From NCBI RefSeq assembly GCF_001761465.1, contig NZ_CP017479.1:2418001-2482000 (forward strand): a stretch of DNA of 64,000 nucleotides, read 5' to 3'. Position 1 is the stretch's first letter. Every line of letters starts with the position of its first letter. Below are positions 16,381 to 24,069 of the stretch, one piece after another. The notes under the pieces are model-generated. The model did not search any database, was not told the DNA's origin, and saw only the letters and a list, made by a program, of their open reading frames with translations. The translations under genes and the position numbers were made by a program. Source of the DNA: Flavobacterium gilvum. Lineage in GTDB: Bacteria > Bacteroidota > Bacteroidia > Flavobacteriales > Flavobacteriaceae.

Positions 16381-16885
16381 TACCATTTTTTTACCATTTT
16401 TTTTTTACCATTAAGATATTAAGAAAATTAAGTTTTACCCTTAATGAACGTTAATATCTTAATGGTTTTAAGAGAAAAAAACTTTATTTTTTTTACCATT
16501 AAGAAAATTAAGTTTTAGTCTTAATAACCTTAATATCTTAATGGTTTTAAGAGAAAAAAACTTTATTTTTTTTTTACCATTAAGAAAATTAAGTTTTACC
16601 CTTAATGAACGTTAATATCTTAATGGTTTTAAGAGAAAAAAACTTTATTTTTTTTTTACCATTAAGAAAATTAAGTTTTACCCTTAATGAACGTTAATAT
16701 CTTAATGGTTTTAAGAGAAAAAAACTTTATTTTTTTTTTACCATTAAGAAAATTAAGTTTTACCCTTAATGAACGTTAATATCTTAATGGTTTTAAGAGA
16801 AAAAAACTTTATTTTTTTTACCATTAAGAAAATTAAGTTTTAGTCTTAATAACCTTAATATCTTAATGGTTCAATAGAAAAAAAA
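16381..16885. repeat. Tandem array of six ~82 bp hairpin-forming units
   Basis: Units start with ACCATTAAG at 16407, 16495, 16576, 16658, 16740 and 16820, giving spacings of 88, 81, 82, 82 and 80 bp. Each unit is an imperfect palindrome (ACCATTAAGA... ...TCTTAATGGT) followed by TTTTAAGAGAAAAAAACTTT and a T run. Two variants alternate: units 1, 3, 4 and 5 have TTTTACCCTTAATGAACG, units 2 and 6 have TTTTAGTCTTAATAACC. Unit 1 has an 8 bp insertion (GATATTAA). The array lies inside the exporter operon, between the adaptor and ATPase genes, and has no ORF. Partial copies (TTTACCAT) occur at 16381-16406. Confidence 0.95.
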
Positions 16886-16893
16886 ACTTTATT

Positions 16894-17793
16894 TTAATTT
16901 TTAATTTTAATATCGCCGTACATTCCAATTTTCAGGTACCCATCGTTTGGAACAGCAATTTTTACGGCGTAAACCGAGTTCGCTCTTTCATCTTTTGTCT
17001 GAATCGTTTTGGGCGTAAATTCCGATTTGTCAGAAATCCAACTAATTGTTCCCGAATATTCTTTTCGTTCGTCTTTGCCAAAATCAACAAAAACGGTAAC
17101 CTTTTGACTTAATTTAATTTGAGAAAGCTGACTCGAAGTCACATAAGCTCTCAAAATCATATTTTTGACATCCGCAATTTTATAAAGTGGATGCCCAATT
17201 GTTGTCATCTCAAAAGCATTCGAATATTTGACCAAAACAGTACCGTTTATCGGATTAATGATTTTGCATTTTTTCAGTTGATCTTCTATTTGTGCCAATT
17301 GCACATTAACGCCATTTCCTTGTTCATTAAGCGATGAGGTGGTCGTGTTCAGACTGCTTTTTTGGGCCGTAATTTTTGATTGCAAAACGGCAATTCTTGT
17401 AGTGGCATCATCCAATTGTTTTTTTGAAGCGACATCTCCGGCAACCAAATTGGCAATACGTTTTTTGTCCGTAATGGCATTTTCGAGTTCCTTCTCCAAA
17501 GACGCAATTTGAGTCGAAATGTCAGGTCTTCCCGATAAAATCGCCTTTTTATTTTGCGACAACTGCATCTTGCTCAAATACAATTGCGTGCTGTCAATAA
17601 CCCCAATTTGTTGGTTTTCTTTCAATAAATCGCCCTCGTTAACATTCAGCTCAAGAATCTGACCGTTGGCTTCGGCAGAAACGATTACCTCTGTCGCTTC
17701 AAAAGTCCCCGAGGCATCATATTCATTTTTTGTGTCTTTACACGAAAAGAAAAAGAATAGTATGACGGCAAATGGTGCTATTTTATATTTCAT
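16894..17793 (-). CDS. HlyD-family periplasmic adaptor lipoprotein
   Basis: Membrane fusion protein of 299 aa for the ABC exporter. It has a lipoprotein signal (AVILFFFFSC, Cys18) instead of the usual membrane anchor, a first lipoyl half (VIVSAEANGQILELNVNEGD), a helical hairpin of about 100 residues (KKQLDDATTRIAVLQSKITA), a second lipoyl half (CKIINPINGTVLVKYS) and a barrel (KVTVFVDFGKDERKEYSG). This matches YbhG-type adaptors. It should link the ATPase/permease complex to the TolC protein encoded just upstream. Confidence 0.88.
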   Translation of the reverse strand: MKYKIAPFAVILFFFFSCKDTKNEYDASGTFEATEVIVSAEANGQILELNVNEGDLLKENQQIGVIDSTQLYLSKMQLSQNKKAILSGRPDISTQIASLEKELENAITDKKRIANLVAGDVASKKQLDDATTRIAVLQSKITAQKSSLNTTTSSLNEQGNGVNVQLAQIEDQLKKCKIINPINGTVLVKYSNAFEMTTIGHPLYKIADVKNMILRAYVTSSQLSQIKLSQKVTVFVDFGKDERKEYSGTISWISDKSEFTPKTIQTKDERANSVYAVKIAVPNDGYLKIGMYGDIKIKN

Positions 17794-18223
17794 TATTTTA
17801 AAAATTTAAAGTTCAATATTTTAAAGTTCATTCTTTTTTTGGAGCAGAAAGATTAGGCATTTTCAGTAATCATTGGTCCCGCTTTTCGTTACAATCTTGT
17901 GTGCCGAACCCCGGCACACAAGGATTTCCACTGCAATCGGGGCTAAAGTGAGAGATTTTTGCATTTTTGCAATCATTCCCAAAAATCTTGTCATTTTCTG
18001 TTCCTGCAAGGTCTTTTTTCACAATATTGTCATTCCGACGTAGGAGGAATCTCCGGTGCAAAATCGACAAAGATTATAGACTTTGATTGAGGAGTTATTT
18101 GTTTAGATTGCTTCGCCAGTTCGCTATCGCTCGTGTCCTCGTTCCTCGGAATGACAAACTGGGTCGATTTATGCAAGTTCAACTCATAATTCATAATTCA
18201 TAACTCATAATTCATAATTATCT
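17794..18223. other. Gene-free spacer of 430 bp between adaptor and TolC genes
   Basis: The stretch holds no credible ORF. It contains a GC-rich non-coding relic (about 17860-18010, with CACACAAGGATTTCCACTGC and CCTGCAAGGTCTTTTTT), a GTCATTCCGA-type palindrome at 18029-18155, and short AT-rich direct repeats (CATAATTCATAATTCATAA) at 18185-18218. A 66-codon minus-strand ORF through the palindrome is an artefact of the repeat. Confidence 0.6.
18029..18155. repeat. GTCATTCCGA inverted repeat, copy 1 (with insertion)
   Basis: Ends are GTCATTCCGACGTAGGAGGAAT and CCTCGTTCCTCGGAATGAC, the same arms as at 21748, 45028, 51381 and 58426. This copy is about 60 bp longer than the others because its loop includes another dispersed motif, GCTTCGCCAGTTCGCTATCG, at 18110-18136. 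Confidence 0.85.
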
Positions 18224-19477
18224 CTAATTTCCTTTTATCGTTTTATAATTATACAAGCTCATCAGCAGTTGAACATTGTGAAGTGCTTTATTGCTGCGAG
18301 CCTCGCTTTCCTTGTTTATGGCGGTAATCAAATCGTTCATAGAACACATACCATTATCTTTTTTCAGTTGGTAGGCTTTTTTGATTTTTTCTTTTAGTGC
18401 TACAATTTCGTCGTCTTTAAGAAGGATTGTTTTTTGTTTTTCAATCTCGTTTGCCGCTTGTTCCAATTGCAAATTATTGGTAAACAAAAAAGCATCCTGT
18501 TGATTGTTGATACGTTCCTTTTTAATTTTTTCCAATTCCTTATTGTTATTCCATTTATATAAACCCGAAGTGTTCCAAGACATACTCAATCCGGCAACGG
18601 CGAGCGAGTTTACTTCGGACGAACCCAAACTCATACCAGGAGTTACAAAGATTCCGGCACCAAGAAGGCCAATTTTAGGCATAAGCGAAACTTTATCTAT
18701 AGACGAAGCCGTTTCCGCAAGTTTTGTTTGATTGGCAAATAAACTAAGTTCCGGTCTGTTGTTTGTCAATGAAGCGTAATTTTCTACGGCTATCGGTTTT
18801 TGTAATTGAACATCTTCTTTGAGTGGTTCTCCAATCATATAGGAAAGCATTTCGACATATCCTTTTCGGGTAAAGCTGAATTCGATTTTCTTTTGCTCAA
18901 GCGATAAAATTTCGGCCTTAATTTCGTCAACATCCGACTGATAGCCTAATCCGTTGTCTTTTGAAAGTTGTACGCTTTTTAGGTTACGATTAAGATTTTC
19001 GTTTAATATCTGAAGTTGATTCAACTGCTCATCAACAACCAAAATCCCAAAATACAACTGGTTTACGCGTTCTTTTATAGTGTGAAAAGCAACATCTGTA
19101 CTTGCTTTATCGACTTCGGCATTAGCTTTGGCAATATTTTTTTGAGTTTTTGTAGCGCCACCATCCCAAATATTTTGATTGATTTGAGCAATTCCGATAA
19201 AAATACCGTCATTTTTTTCAGATGTCTGACCGTTAGGCATTGTTACCGTTGGCAATCCTTTGATAAGATAGCCGCCGATGCCCGTGACGCTCATTTGTGG
19301 AAGCCAAGCTTTGTTGGCATTGGAAATTGTATAATCAAGTGATTTTGAAATAAGGTCGTATTCTTTGATAAGCGGATAATTTGCTTTTGCCTTATTTTGA
19401 CAATCATCGATAGTGACCTGACTCCAACAAGTCAAACTGACGATGAAAAATAGGGAAGTGAGTAGATATTGTTTCAT
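18224..19477 (-). CDS. TolC-family outer-membrane channel protein
   Basis: Outer-membrane exit duct of the exporter, 417 aa. It has a cleavable signal peptide (LTSLFFIVSLTCWSQ, cleavage after about residue 19) and two repeats of long amphipathic helices with interspersed strands, as in OEP-family proteins. Recognisable parts are TIDDCQNKAKANYPLIKEYD after the signal, FHTIKERVNQLYFGILVVDEQL and the C-terminal KKDNGMCSMNDLITAINKESE. It is shorter than TolC but normal for Bacteroidota relatives. It is the first gene of the minus-strand run toward the adaptor, ATPases and permeases. Confidence 0.87.
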   Translation of the reverse strand: MKQYLLTSLFFIVSLTCWSQVTIDDCQNKAKANYPLIKEYDLISKSLDYTISNANKAWLPQMSVTGIGGYLIKGLPTVTMPNGQTSEKNDGIFIGIAQINQNIWDGGATKTQKNIAKANAEVDKASTDVAFHTIKERVNQLYFGILVVDEQLNQLQILNENLNRNLKSVQLSKDNGLGYQSDVDEIKAEILSLEQKKIEFSFTRKGYVEMLSYMIGEPLKEDVQLQKPIAVENYASLTNNRPELSLFANQTKLAETASSIDKVSLMPKIGLLGAGIFVTPGMSLGSSEVNSLAVAGLSMSWNTSGLYKWNNNKELEKIKKERINNQQDAFLFTNNLQLEQAANEIEKQKTILLKDDEIVALKEKIKKAYQLKKDNGMCSMNDLITAINKESEARSNKALHNVQLLMSLYNYKTIKGN

Positions 19478-19655
19478 TTTATTAGTCTCTGATATAGTTT
19501 AAAACTACGTACTTTAGTGCATTTTGCTTTAGCTTTAAAAAAAAGATAAGCCACAAATTACTTGCCCGAGTCCCGATAATTATCGGTACAAACTGACAAA
19601 GTAAATTTACATAAATTAATTAGTGATATTTAACCCAAAATCTGCATTAGATTTT

Positions 19656-19772
19656 ATTTCACAAAGAAACACAAAGAATCCGCAAAGGGCCGCGAAATTT
19701 TTAAAGCCATTTTCAAGGAGATACTTTTTCTTTGCGAATCTTTGTGTTAGCTCTGAGTATCTTCGTGAAATT
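19656..19772. repeat. Imperfect inverted repeat (TTTCACAAAGAAACACAAAG type)
   Basis: ATTTCACAAAGAAACACAAAG on the left is mirrored by CTTTGTGTTAGCTCTG and CTTCGTGAAAT on the right, with nested CGCAAAG / CTTTGCG. An outer pair, TAACCCAAAATCTGCATTAG and CTTAATCTGGGTTTA, extends it to about 19631-19797. The stretch between tolC and fadE carries no gene. Confidence 0.7.
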
Positions 19773-19823
19773 TATTCTAATTGCTTAATCTGGGTTTAAT
19801 GTAATTTGCGGTATTCTAAAATA

Positions 19824-19863
19824 AAAAAGCCGCTTTGTCATTCAGGGACAATAGCGGCTTTTT
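19824..19863 (-). terminator. Rho-independent terminator after fadE
   Basis: A perfect 11 bp stem AAAAAGCCGCT / AGCGGCTTTTT with an 18-base loop, 33 bp past the fadE stop on the minus strand, with a T run at its end. It should close the marR-fadN-fadA-fadE transcript. Confidence 0.85.
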
Positions 19864-19895
19864 AAACAAATAAAAACTAAAAAGGTTGTTAATAT

Positions 19896-21686
19896 TTAGA
19901 AGCAGTAAGCATTTTCGGTAATCAATTTTGAGGCGATTGTTTCCCTCAAACCCACCACATTTGGCATGTTGGTGTATTTTGTATAACGGCTTAATCCCAT
20001 CAGCATCATGCGTTGTTCATCGCCTTCGGCAAAAGAAATAATACCTTCTTTTCCTTTTTGGGTAACAATATCAACGGCTTTGTATAAATACAATTGCGCC
20101 ATGGCAATTTGTTCTTTAGCTTTATCGGCACCTTTTGCTTTTGCTAATTTTTCGGTTCTCAAAATAGCACTTTCGGCCATATAGATTTCGATTAAAATAT
20201 CCGAAGCCGCCATCAGCAATTGTTGGTGTCCTTCAAGATCCGGACCGTATTTTTGAACGGCACCACCGGCAACCATTAGGAACGCTTTTTTTAATTTGCC
20301 AATCATTTCTTTTTCTTCGGCAAACAATTCCGAATAATCAGGGGTGTCAAATGACGGAATTCCCATTAATTCTTCCTGTACTTTGGAAGCGGGCCCAAGC
20401 AAGTCAACGTGTCCTTTCATAGCTTTTTTAATCAACATACCAATGGAAAGCATTCGGTTGATTTCATTGGTTCCTTCGTAGATTCGGGCAATACGGGCGT
20501 CTCTCCAGGCACTTTCCATAGGTGTGTCTTCAGAGAATCCCATCCCGCCGAAGATTTGAATTCCCTCGTCGGCACAATTCTGAATATCTTCGGAAACGGC
20601 CACTTTCAGAATCGAACATTCGATAGCATATTCTTCCACACCTTTCAATTCCGATTCCTGGTGAGAAGCGCCTTCGGCTTCGCGAGCTGCGATTCTGTCT
20701 TCGATGTCTTTGGTGGCGCGATACGTAGCACTTTCTCCCACATAACATGAAGTTGCCATTTCCGCCAATTTTGAGCGAATAGCACCGAAATGAGAAATAG
20801 CGGTATTAAACTGAATTCTTTCATTGGCATAATGAATAGATCCTGTGGTTACTCTGCGCTGCGCATCCAAACAGGCTGCAGCCAGTTTGATACGACCTAT
20901 GTTTAGCGCATTCATGGCGATTTTAAAACCTTCACCACGGCCTGCCAACATATTTTCTACAGGAACTTTGGTTTCATTGAAGAAAACCTGACGGGTAGAG
21001 GAGGCACGAATTCCTAATTTGTGCTCTTCTTCTCCAAAAGAAATTCCGTTGTCTTTTGTGTTTTCCAAAATGAATCCGGTGATGTTTTTATCGTCTTCAA
21101 TTCTTGCAAAAACGATGAATAAGGAACAAAATCCGGCATTTGAAATCCACATTTTTTGTCCTGTGATTTTATAATGAGTTCCATCATCTGATAAAACTGC
21201 CTTTGTTTTTCCTGAATTTGCATCTGATCCAGCGCCCGGTTCGGTCAAGCAATAAGCGCCAAACCACTCACCAGTTGCCAATTTTGGAACGTATTTTTGT
21301 TTTTGTTCTTCGGTTCCATATAATGTGATTGGCATGGTTCCGATTCCGGTATGCGCTCCAAAAGCGGTAGAAAAAGATCCCGTTGCCCCCGAAATATAAT
21401 CACAAACCAAAACAGTATTTACAAACCCCATTCCCATTCCGCCATAAGCTTCGGGCACAGCTACGCTCAAAAAACCAAGATCTCCGGCTTTGCGCATGGA
21501 TTCCTCGGTAAAAGCATAATCTTTATTTTCGAAACGGTTTTTGTTAGGCCAAATTTCTTTGTCTACAAACTCTTTCACAGAGTCGCGCATCATTAATTGC
21601 TCTTCGTTGAAATCCTCAGGAGTGAAGACATCTTCGCATTTTGTCTCTTTTACGATGAATTGACCACCTCTTGTTTTGTCGCTCAT
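19896..21686 (-). CDS. fadE: Acyl-CoA dehydrogenase, FadE of the Bacillus type
   Basis: FAD enzyme that makes the first double bond in fatty acyl-CoA during beta-oxidation. It is 596 aa, the length of Bacillus FadE (YusJ), with the usual domains: N-terminal helical (about 15-130), middle beta (CLTEPGAGSDANSGKT, near 155), C-terminal helical ending in YEGTNEINRML where the Glu is the catalytic base, plus an extra C-terminal helical domain of about 160 residues. The FMN/FAD site motif is WISNAGFCSLFIVFARI. It is the last gene of the fad operon and follows fadA after a palindromic repeat. Confidence 0.9.
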   Translation of the reverse strand: MSDKTRGGQFIVKETKCEDVFTPEDFNEEQLMMRDSVKEFVDKEIWPNKNRFENKDYAFTEESMRKAGDLGFLSVAVPEAYGGMGMGFVNTVLVCDYISGATGSFSTAFGAHTGIGTMPITLYGTEEQKQKYVPKLATGEWFGAYCLTEPGAGSDANSGKTKAVLSDDGTHYKITGQKMWISNAGFCSLFIVFARIEDDKNITGFILENTKDNGISFGEEEHKLGIRASSTRQVFFNETKVPVENMLAGRGEGFKIAMNALNIGRIKLAAACLDAQRRVTTGSIHYANERIQFNTAISHFGAIRSKLAEMATSCYVGESATYRATKDIEDRIAAREAEGASHQESELKGVEEYAIECSILKVAVSEDIQNCADEGIQIFGGMGFSEDTPMESAWRDARIARIYEGTNEINRMLSIGMLIKKAMKGHVDLLGPASKVQEELMGIPSFDTPDYSELFAEEKEMIGKLKKAFLMVAGGAVQKYGPDLEGHQQLLMAASDILIEIYMAESAILRTEKLAKAKGADKAKEQIAMAQLYLYKAVDIVTQKGKEGIISFAEGDEQRMMLMGLSRYTKYTNMPNVVGLRETIASKLITENAYCF

Positions 21687-21747
21687 GGTTTTTGTTTTTT
21701 AGTAATAGACTTTTATATTTTTAATTTCGATCAGTTTCCACAATCTT

Positions 21748-21826
21748 GTCATTCCGACGAAGGAGGAATCTCATTATGCTATTTCGTTCTCTAAACGTTA
21801 TGTGTTTCCTCCTTCGTCGGAATGAC
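21748..21826. repeat. GTCATTCCGA inverted repeat, copy 2
   Basis: Arms GTCATTCCGACGAAGGAGGA and TCCTCCTTCGTCGGAATGAC are a perfect 20 bp match; the loop is about 39 bp. It lies between fadA and fadE, both on the minus strand, and could form a strong hairpin in the operon mRNA. Confidence 0.92.
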
Positions 21827-21839
21827 AAAAGGAAGATAG

Positions 21840-23027
21840 TTACAATACCTCATAAATCCCCGCACTTCCTTGTCCTGTTCCCACACACATACTCACGATT
21901 CCGTATTTGTTGCCTCTGCGTTTCATTTCATCGAATAATTGAACGGAAAGTTTTGCACCAGTACAGCCCAAAGGATGTCCAAGAGCAATCGCGCCTCCGT
22001 TTACGTTTACGATATCAGGGTTTATTCCCAATTCACGAGTAACGGCCAATGCTTGTGAAGCAAAAGCTTCATTTAATTCTACCAAATCAATATTTTTCAG
22101 TTCCAATCCGGCTTGTTTTAAGGCTTTCGGAATTGCTTTTACAGGACCAATTCCCATAATTCGTGGTTCAACTCCCGCCGAAGCATAGCTCACTAAACGG
22201 GCGATTGGTTCCAGATTTAATTCTTTGACCATTTCTTCGCTCATGATTAAAACAAAAGCGGCACCGTCACTCATTTGCGATGAGTTTCCTGCTGTGACAC
22301 TTCCGTCAGCGGCAAAAACGGCTTTCAAACCTGCCAAAGCCTCTTTTGAAGTTCCTGCTCTTGGGCCTTCGTCTTTATTGACAACATATGATTTGGTTTC
22401 TTTTTTGCCATTTTCGTTGATGAAAGTTTGTTCGACTGTAATCGGAACAATTTGTTTATCGAATTTGCCTTCAGCTTGTGCTTTCAGTGCTTTCATGTGG
22501 GAATTATAAGCAAACTCATCCTGATCTTCCCTCGAAATTTTGAATTGGTTGGCAACCGCTTCGGCAGTAAGTCCCATTCCCCAGTAGTAATCTTCGTGTC
22601 CTTCTTTTGCGATAGCATAATCAGGAGTTGGTTTGTATCCTCCCATCGGAATGTAACTCATACTTTCGGCGCCACCCGCAATGATACAATCAGCCATTCC
22701 TGATTGGATTTTGGCAGTCGCAATTCCGATAGTTTCCAGTCCCGAAGCGCAATAACGGTTTACAGTTACACCTGGAACATCTGTTACTTTTAATCCCATC
22801 AAAGAGATTAAACGTCCCACATTCAGACCTTGTTCTGCCTCTGGCATTGCGTTTCCAACCATAACATCGTCAATACGTGTTTTGTCAAAATCAGGCAATT
22901 CATTCATCATAAACTGAATTGTTTCTGCCGCCAATTCATCAGGTCTTTTGAATCTAAAAACGCCTTTTGGTGCTTTCCCAACGGCTGTTCTGAATGCTTT
23001 AACTATATATGCTGTTTTCATTGTCAT
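21840..23027 (-). CDS. fadA: Acetyl-CoA C-acyltransferase (3-ketoacyl-CoA thiolase)
   Basis: Cleaves 3-ketoacyl-CoA with CoA to give acetyl-CoA, the last beta-oxidation step. It is 395 aa. The nucleophile is Cys93 in NRYCASGLE, followed by NEAFAS, the GHPLGCTGA loop with its catalytic His (near 353), and the second Cys in MCVGTGQGSAG (near 381). An internal Met at residue 3 (MKTAYIVKAFRTA, start 23021) would give the same protein. Between fadN and fadA lie a small membrane ORF and a transposase gene, so fadA may depend on read-through of that insert. Confidence 0.93.
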   Translation of the reverse strand: MTMKTAYIVKAFRTAVGKAPKGVFRFKRPDELAAETIQFMMNELPDFDKTRIDDVMVGNAMPEAEQGLNVGRLISLMGLKVTDVPGVTVNRYCASGLETIGIATAKIQSGMADCIIAGGAESMSYIPMGGYKPTPDYAIAKEGHEDYYWGMGLTAEAVANQFKISREDQDEFAYNSHMKALKAQAEGKFDKQIVPITVEQTFINENGKKETKSYVVNKDEGPRAGTSKEALAGLKAVFAADGSVTAGNSSQMSDGAAFVLIMSEEMVKELNLEPIARLVSYASAGVEPRIMGIGPVKAIPKALKQAGLELKNIDLVELNEAFASQALAVTRELGINPDIVNVNGGAIALGHPLGCTGAKLSVQLFDEMKRRGNKYGIVSMCVGTGQGSAGIYEVL

Positions 23028-23103
23028 AAAGTATTAAGATTGGAGAATTAAGTATTAAGATTTTCCAATTGTATCTTTGATTTTATTTTTTAATTTTCTT
23101 CAG

Positions 23104-23131
23104 CAGCCTCGTAGAGGCTAACTGTTTGTAG
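23104..23131. repeat. Outer REP hairpin arm, left of transposase
   Basis: CAGCCTCGTAGAGGC followed by TAACTGTTTGTAG. The first part is itself a small hairpin (CCTC-GTA-GAGG). The 28 bp match the reverse complement of 23701-23728 with two mismatches. Confidence 0.88.
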
Positions 23132-23156
23132 CATTAATTTTTTGGTTATTTTCAGC

Positions 23157-23179
23157 AGCTCCATAGGAGCGACCTGTTT
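23157..23179. repeat. Inner REP hairpin arm, left of transposase
   Basis: AGCTCCATAGGAGC followed by GACCTGTTT. It contains the hairpin GCTCC-ATA-GGAGC. The 23 bp match the reverse complement of 23655-23677 with one mismatch. It starts the transposase 3' flank, one base beyond the stop codon. Confidence 0.88.
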
Positions 23180-23180
23180 G

Positions 23181-23642
23181 TTATTCTATCCATTCAAACA
23201 AATATTTTTCATCATATTCAATTTCAAATTTTTCTAAAAAGGAATGATATTCTTCTTTAAATGTTTGTTTTTTATGATGTTCTTCTTGGTTTAAAATGTA
23301 TTTTATTACATTGTTTAAATGACTTTTTGAATAGGAGAATGCTCCATATCCTTCCTGCCAATTAAATTTTCCATTAATCCATTTGCTGTCATTAATAAAT
23401 TTTGATGAACCTGATTTTATATCTCTTACTAAATCGGACAATGCAATATTGGGTTTCATTCCAACCAAAATATGAATGTGATCGGGCATAGCAAAAATGG
23501 CTAATAGCTTTTGATCTCTGTTTGAAACGATACCTGTAATAAATTTATGTAATTCTTCACGATTTTCTTTTTTAATGAGATTTTCTCTTCCTTTTACAGT
23601 GAAGACAATTTGAATATAAATTTGAGAATAGGTATTTGCCAT
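23181..23642 (-). CDS. IS200-like / REP-associated tyrosine transposase
   Basis: Single-strand DNA transposase of the HUH Y1 type, 153 aa. The HUH motif is at residues 55-57 (MPDHIHILVG), and the catalytic Tyr lies in KYILNQEEHHK, Tyr115 with the Y-x3-Q pattern. The fold elements KGRENLI and WQEGYGAFSYSKSH are typical. The gene is flanked on both sides by two short hairpins that are mutual inverted repeats (23104-23179 and 23655-23728). This setting suits a REP-associated transposase (RAYT) better than a plain IS200, whose two ends differ, but both are possible. It lies inside the fad operon. Confidence 0.88.
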   Translation of the reverse strand: MANTYSQIYIQIVFTVKGRENLIKKENREELHKFITGIVSNRDQKLLAIFAMPDHIHILVGMKPNIALSDLVRDIKSGSSKFINDSKWINGKFNWQEGYGAFSYSKSHLNNVIKYILNQEEHHKKQTFKEEYHSFLEKFEIEYDEKYLFEWIE

Positions 23643-23654
23643 AAATTTGTTTTT

Positions 23655-23677
23655 AAACAGGTCGCTCCTACGGAGCT
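23655..23677. repeat. Inner REP hairpin arm, right of transposase
   Basis: AAACAGGTCGCTCC then TACGGAGCT; hairpin GCTCC-TAC-GGAGC. Mirror of 23157-23179, 13 bp upstream of the transposase start codon. Confidence 0.88.
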
Positions 23678-23700
23678 AAAACCAAAATCATCTTATTTTT

Positions 23701-23728
23701 CTACAAACAGTCGGCCTCTACGAGGCTG
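23701..23728. repeat. Outer REP hairpin arm, right of transposase
   Basis: CTACAAACAGTCGGCC then TCTACGAGGCTG; hairpin GCCTC-TAC-GAGGC. Mirror of 23104-23131. The distance between inner and outer arms is 23-25 bp on both sides, which makes the whole element symmetric. Confidence 0.88.
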
Positions 23729-23769
23729 TCATTCAGTTGTTAAAAAACCATCATATTCGATTTGATTTT

Positions 23770-23979
23770 TTATTTTTTTAAACTATTCGATAAATAAATT
23801 AATAGATTTATTATGATTATTAAAATTCCAATTATTATTATGAATGCTCCTGTAAGATTTACAAAAAAACCGAACAAATTTGAACTATTAACTCCTCCAC
23901 TAGATTTATCTGAAAATAAAAAACCAAAAAAATAAATTAATATTCCTAGAATTAGGATGTAAAAATGTTTAAGTTTCAT
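23770..23979 (-). CDS. Small two-helix membrane protein, hypothetical
   Basis: A 69 aa ORF with two clear hydrophobic segments, residues 5-22 (FYILILGILIYFFGFLF) and 36-62 (NLTGAFIIIIGILIIIINLL), joined by a short Ser/Gly-rich loop (SDKSSGGVNSSN), and a basic C-terminus. It starts with MKLKH, a good topogenic signal. No family is recognised. It sits between the transposase and fadN on the same strand, so it may be a passenger of the mobile unit or a real operon member. Coding is supported mainly by the well-formed helix-loop-helix pattern. Confidence 0.5.
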   Translation of the reverse strand: MKLKHFYILILGILIYFFGFLFSDKSSGGVNSSNLFGFFVNLTGAFIIIIGILIIIINLLIYLSNSLKK

Positions 23980-24069
23980 ATTTGTATGTAATTTATCTAA
24001 TTTTGATTTAGTAGGTATTGTCTCTTGTATTCATACTGATAATTTTCTCCTTCGGGGGTTAGGGGGATT

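Noticed and set aside
16381..16885. CRISPR array
   Set aside because: The repeat units are about 82 bp with no unique spacers between them and no cas genes nearby; units are palindromic along their whole length.
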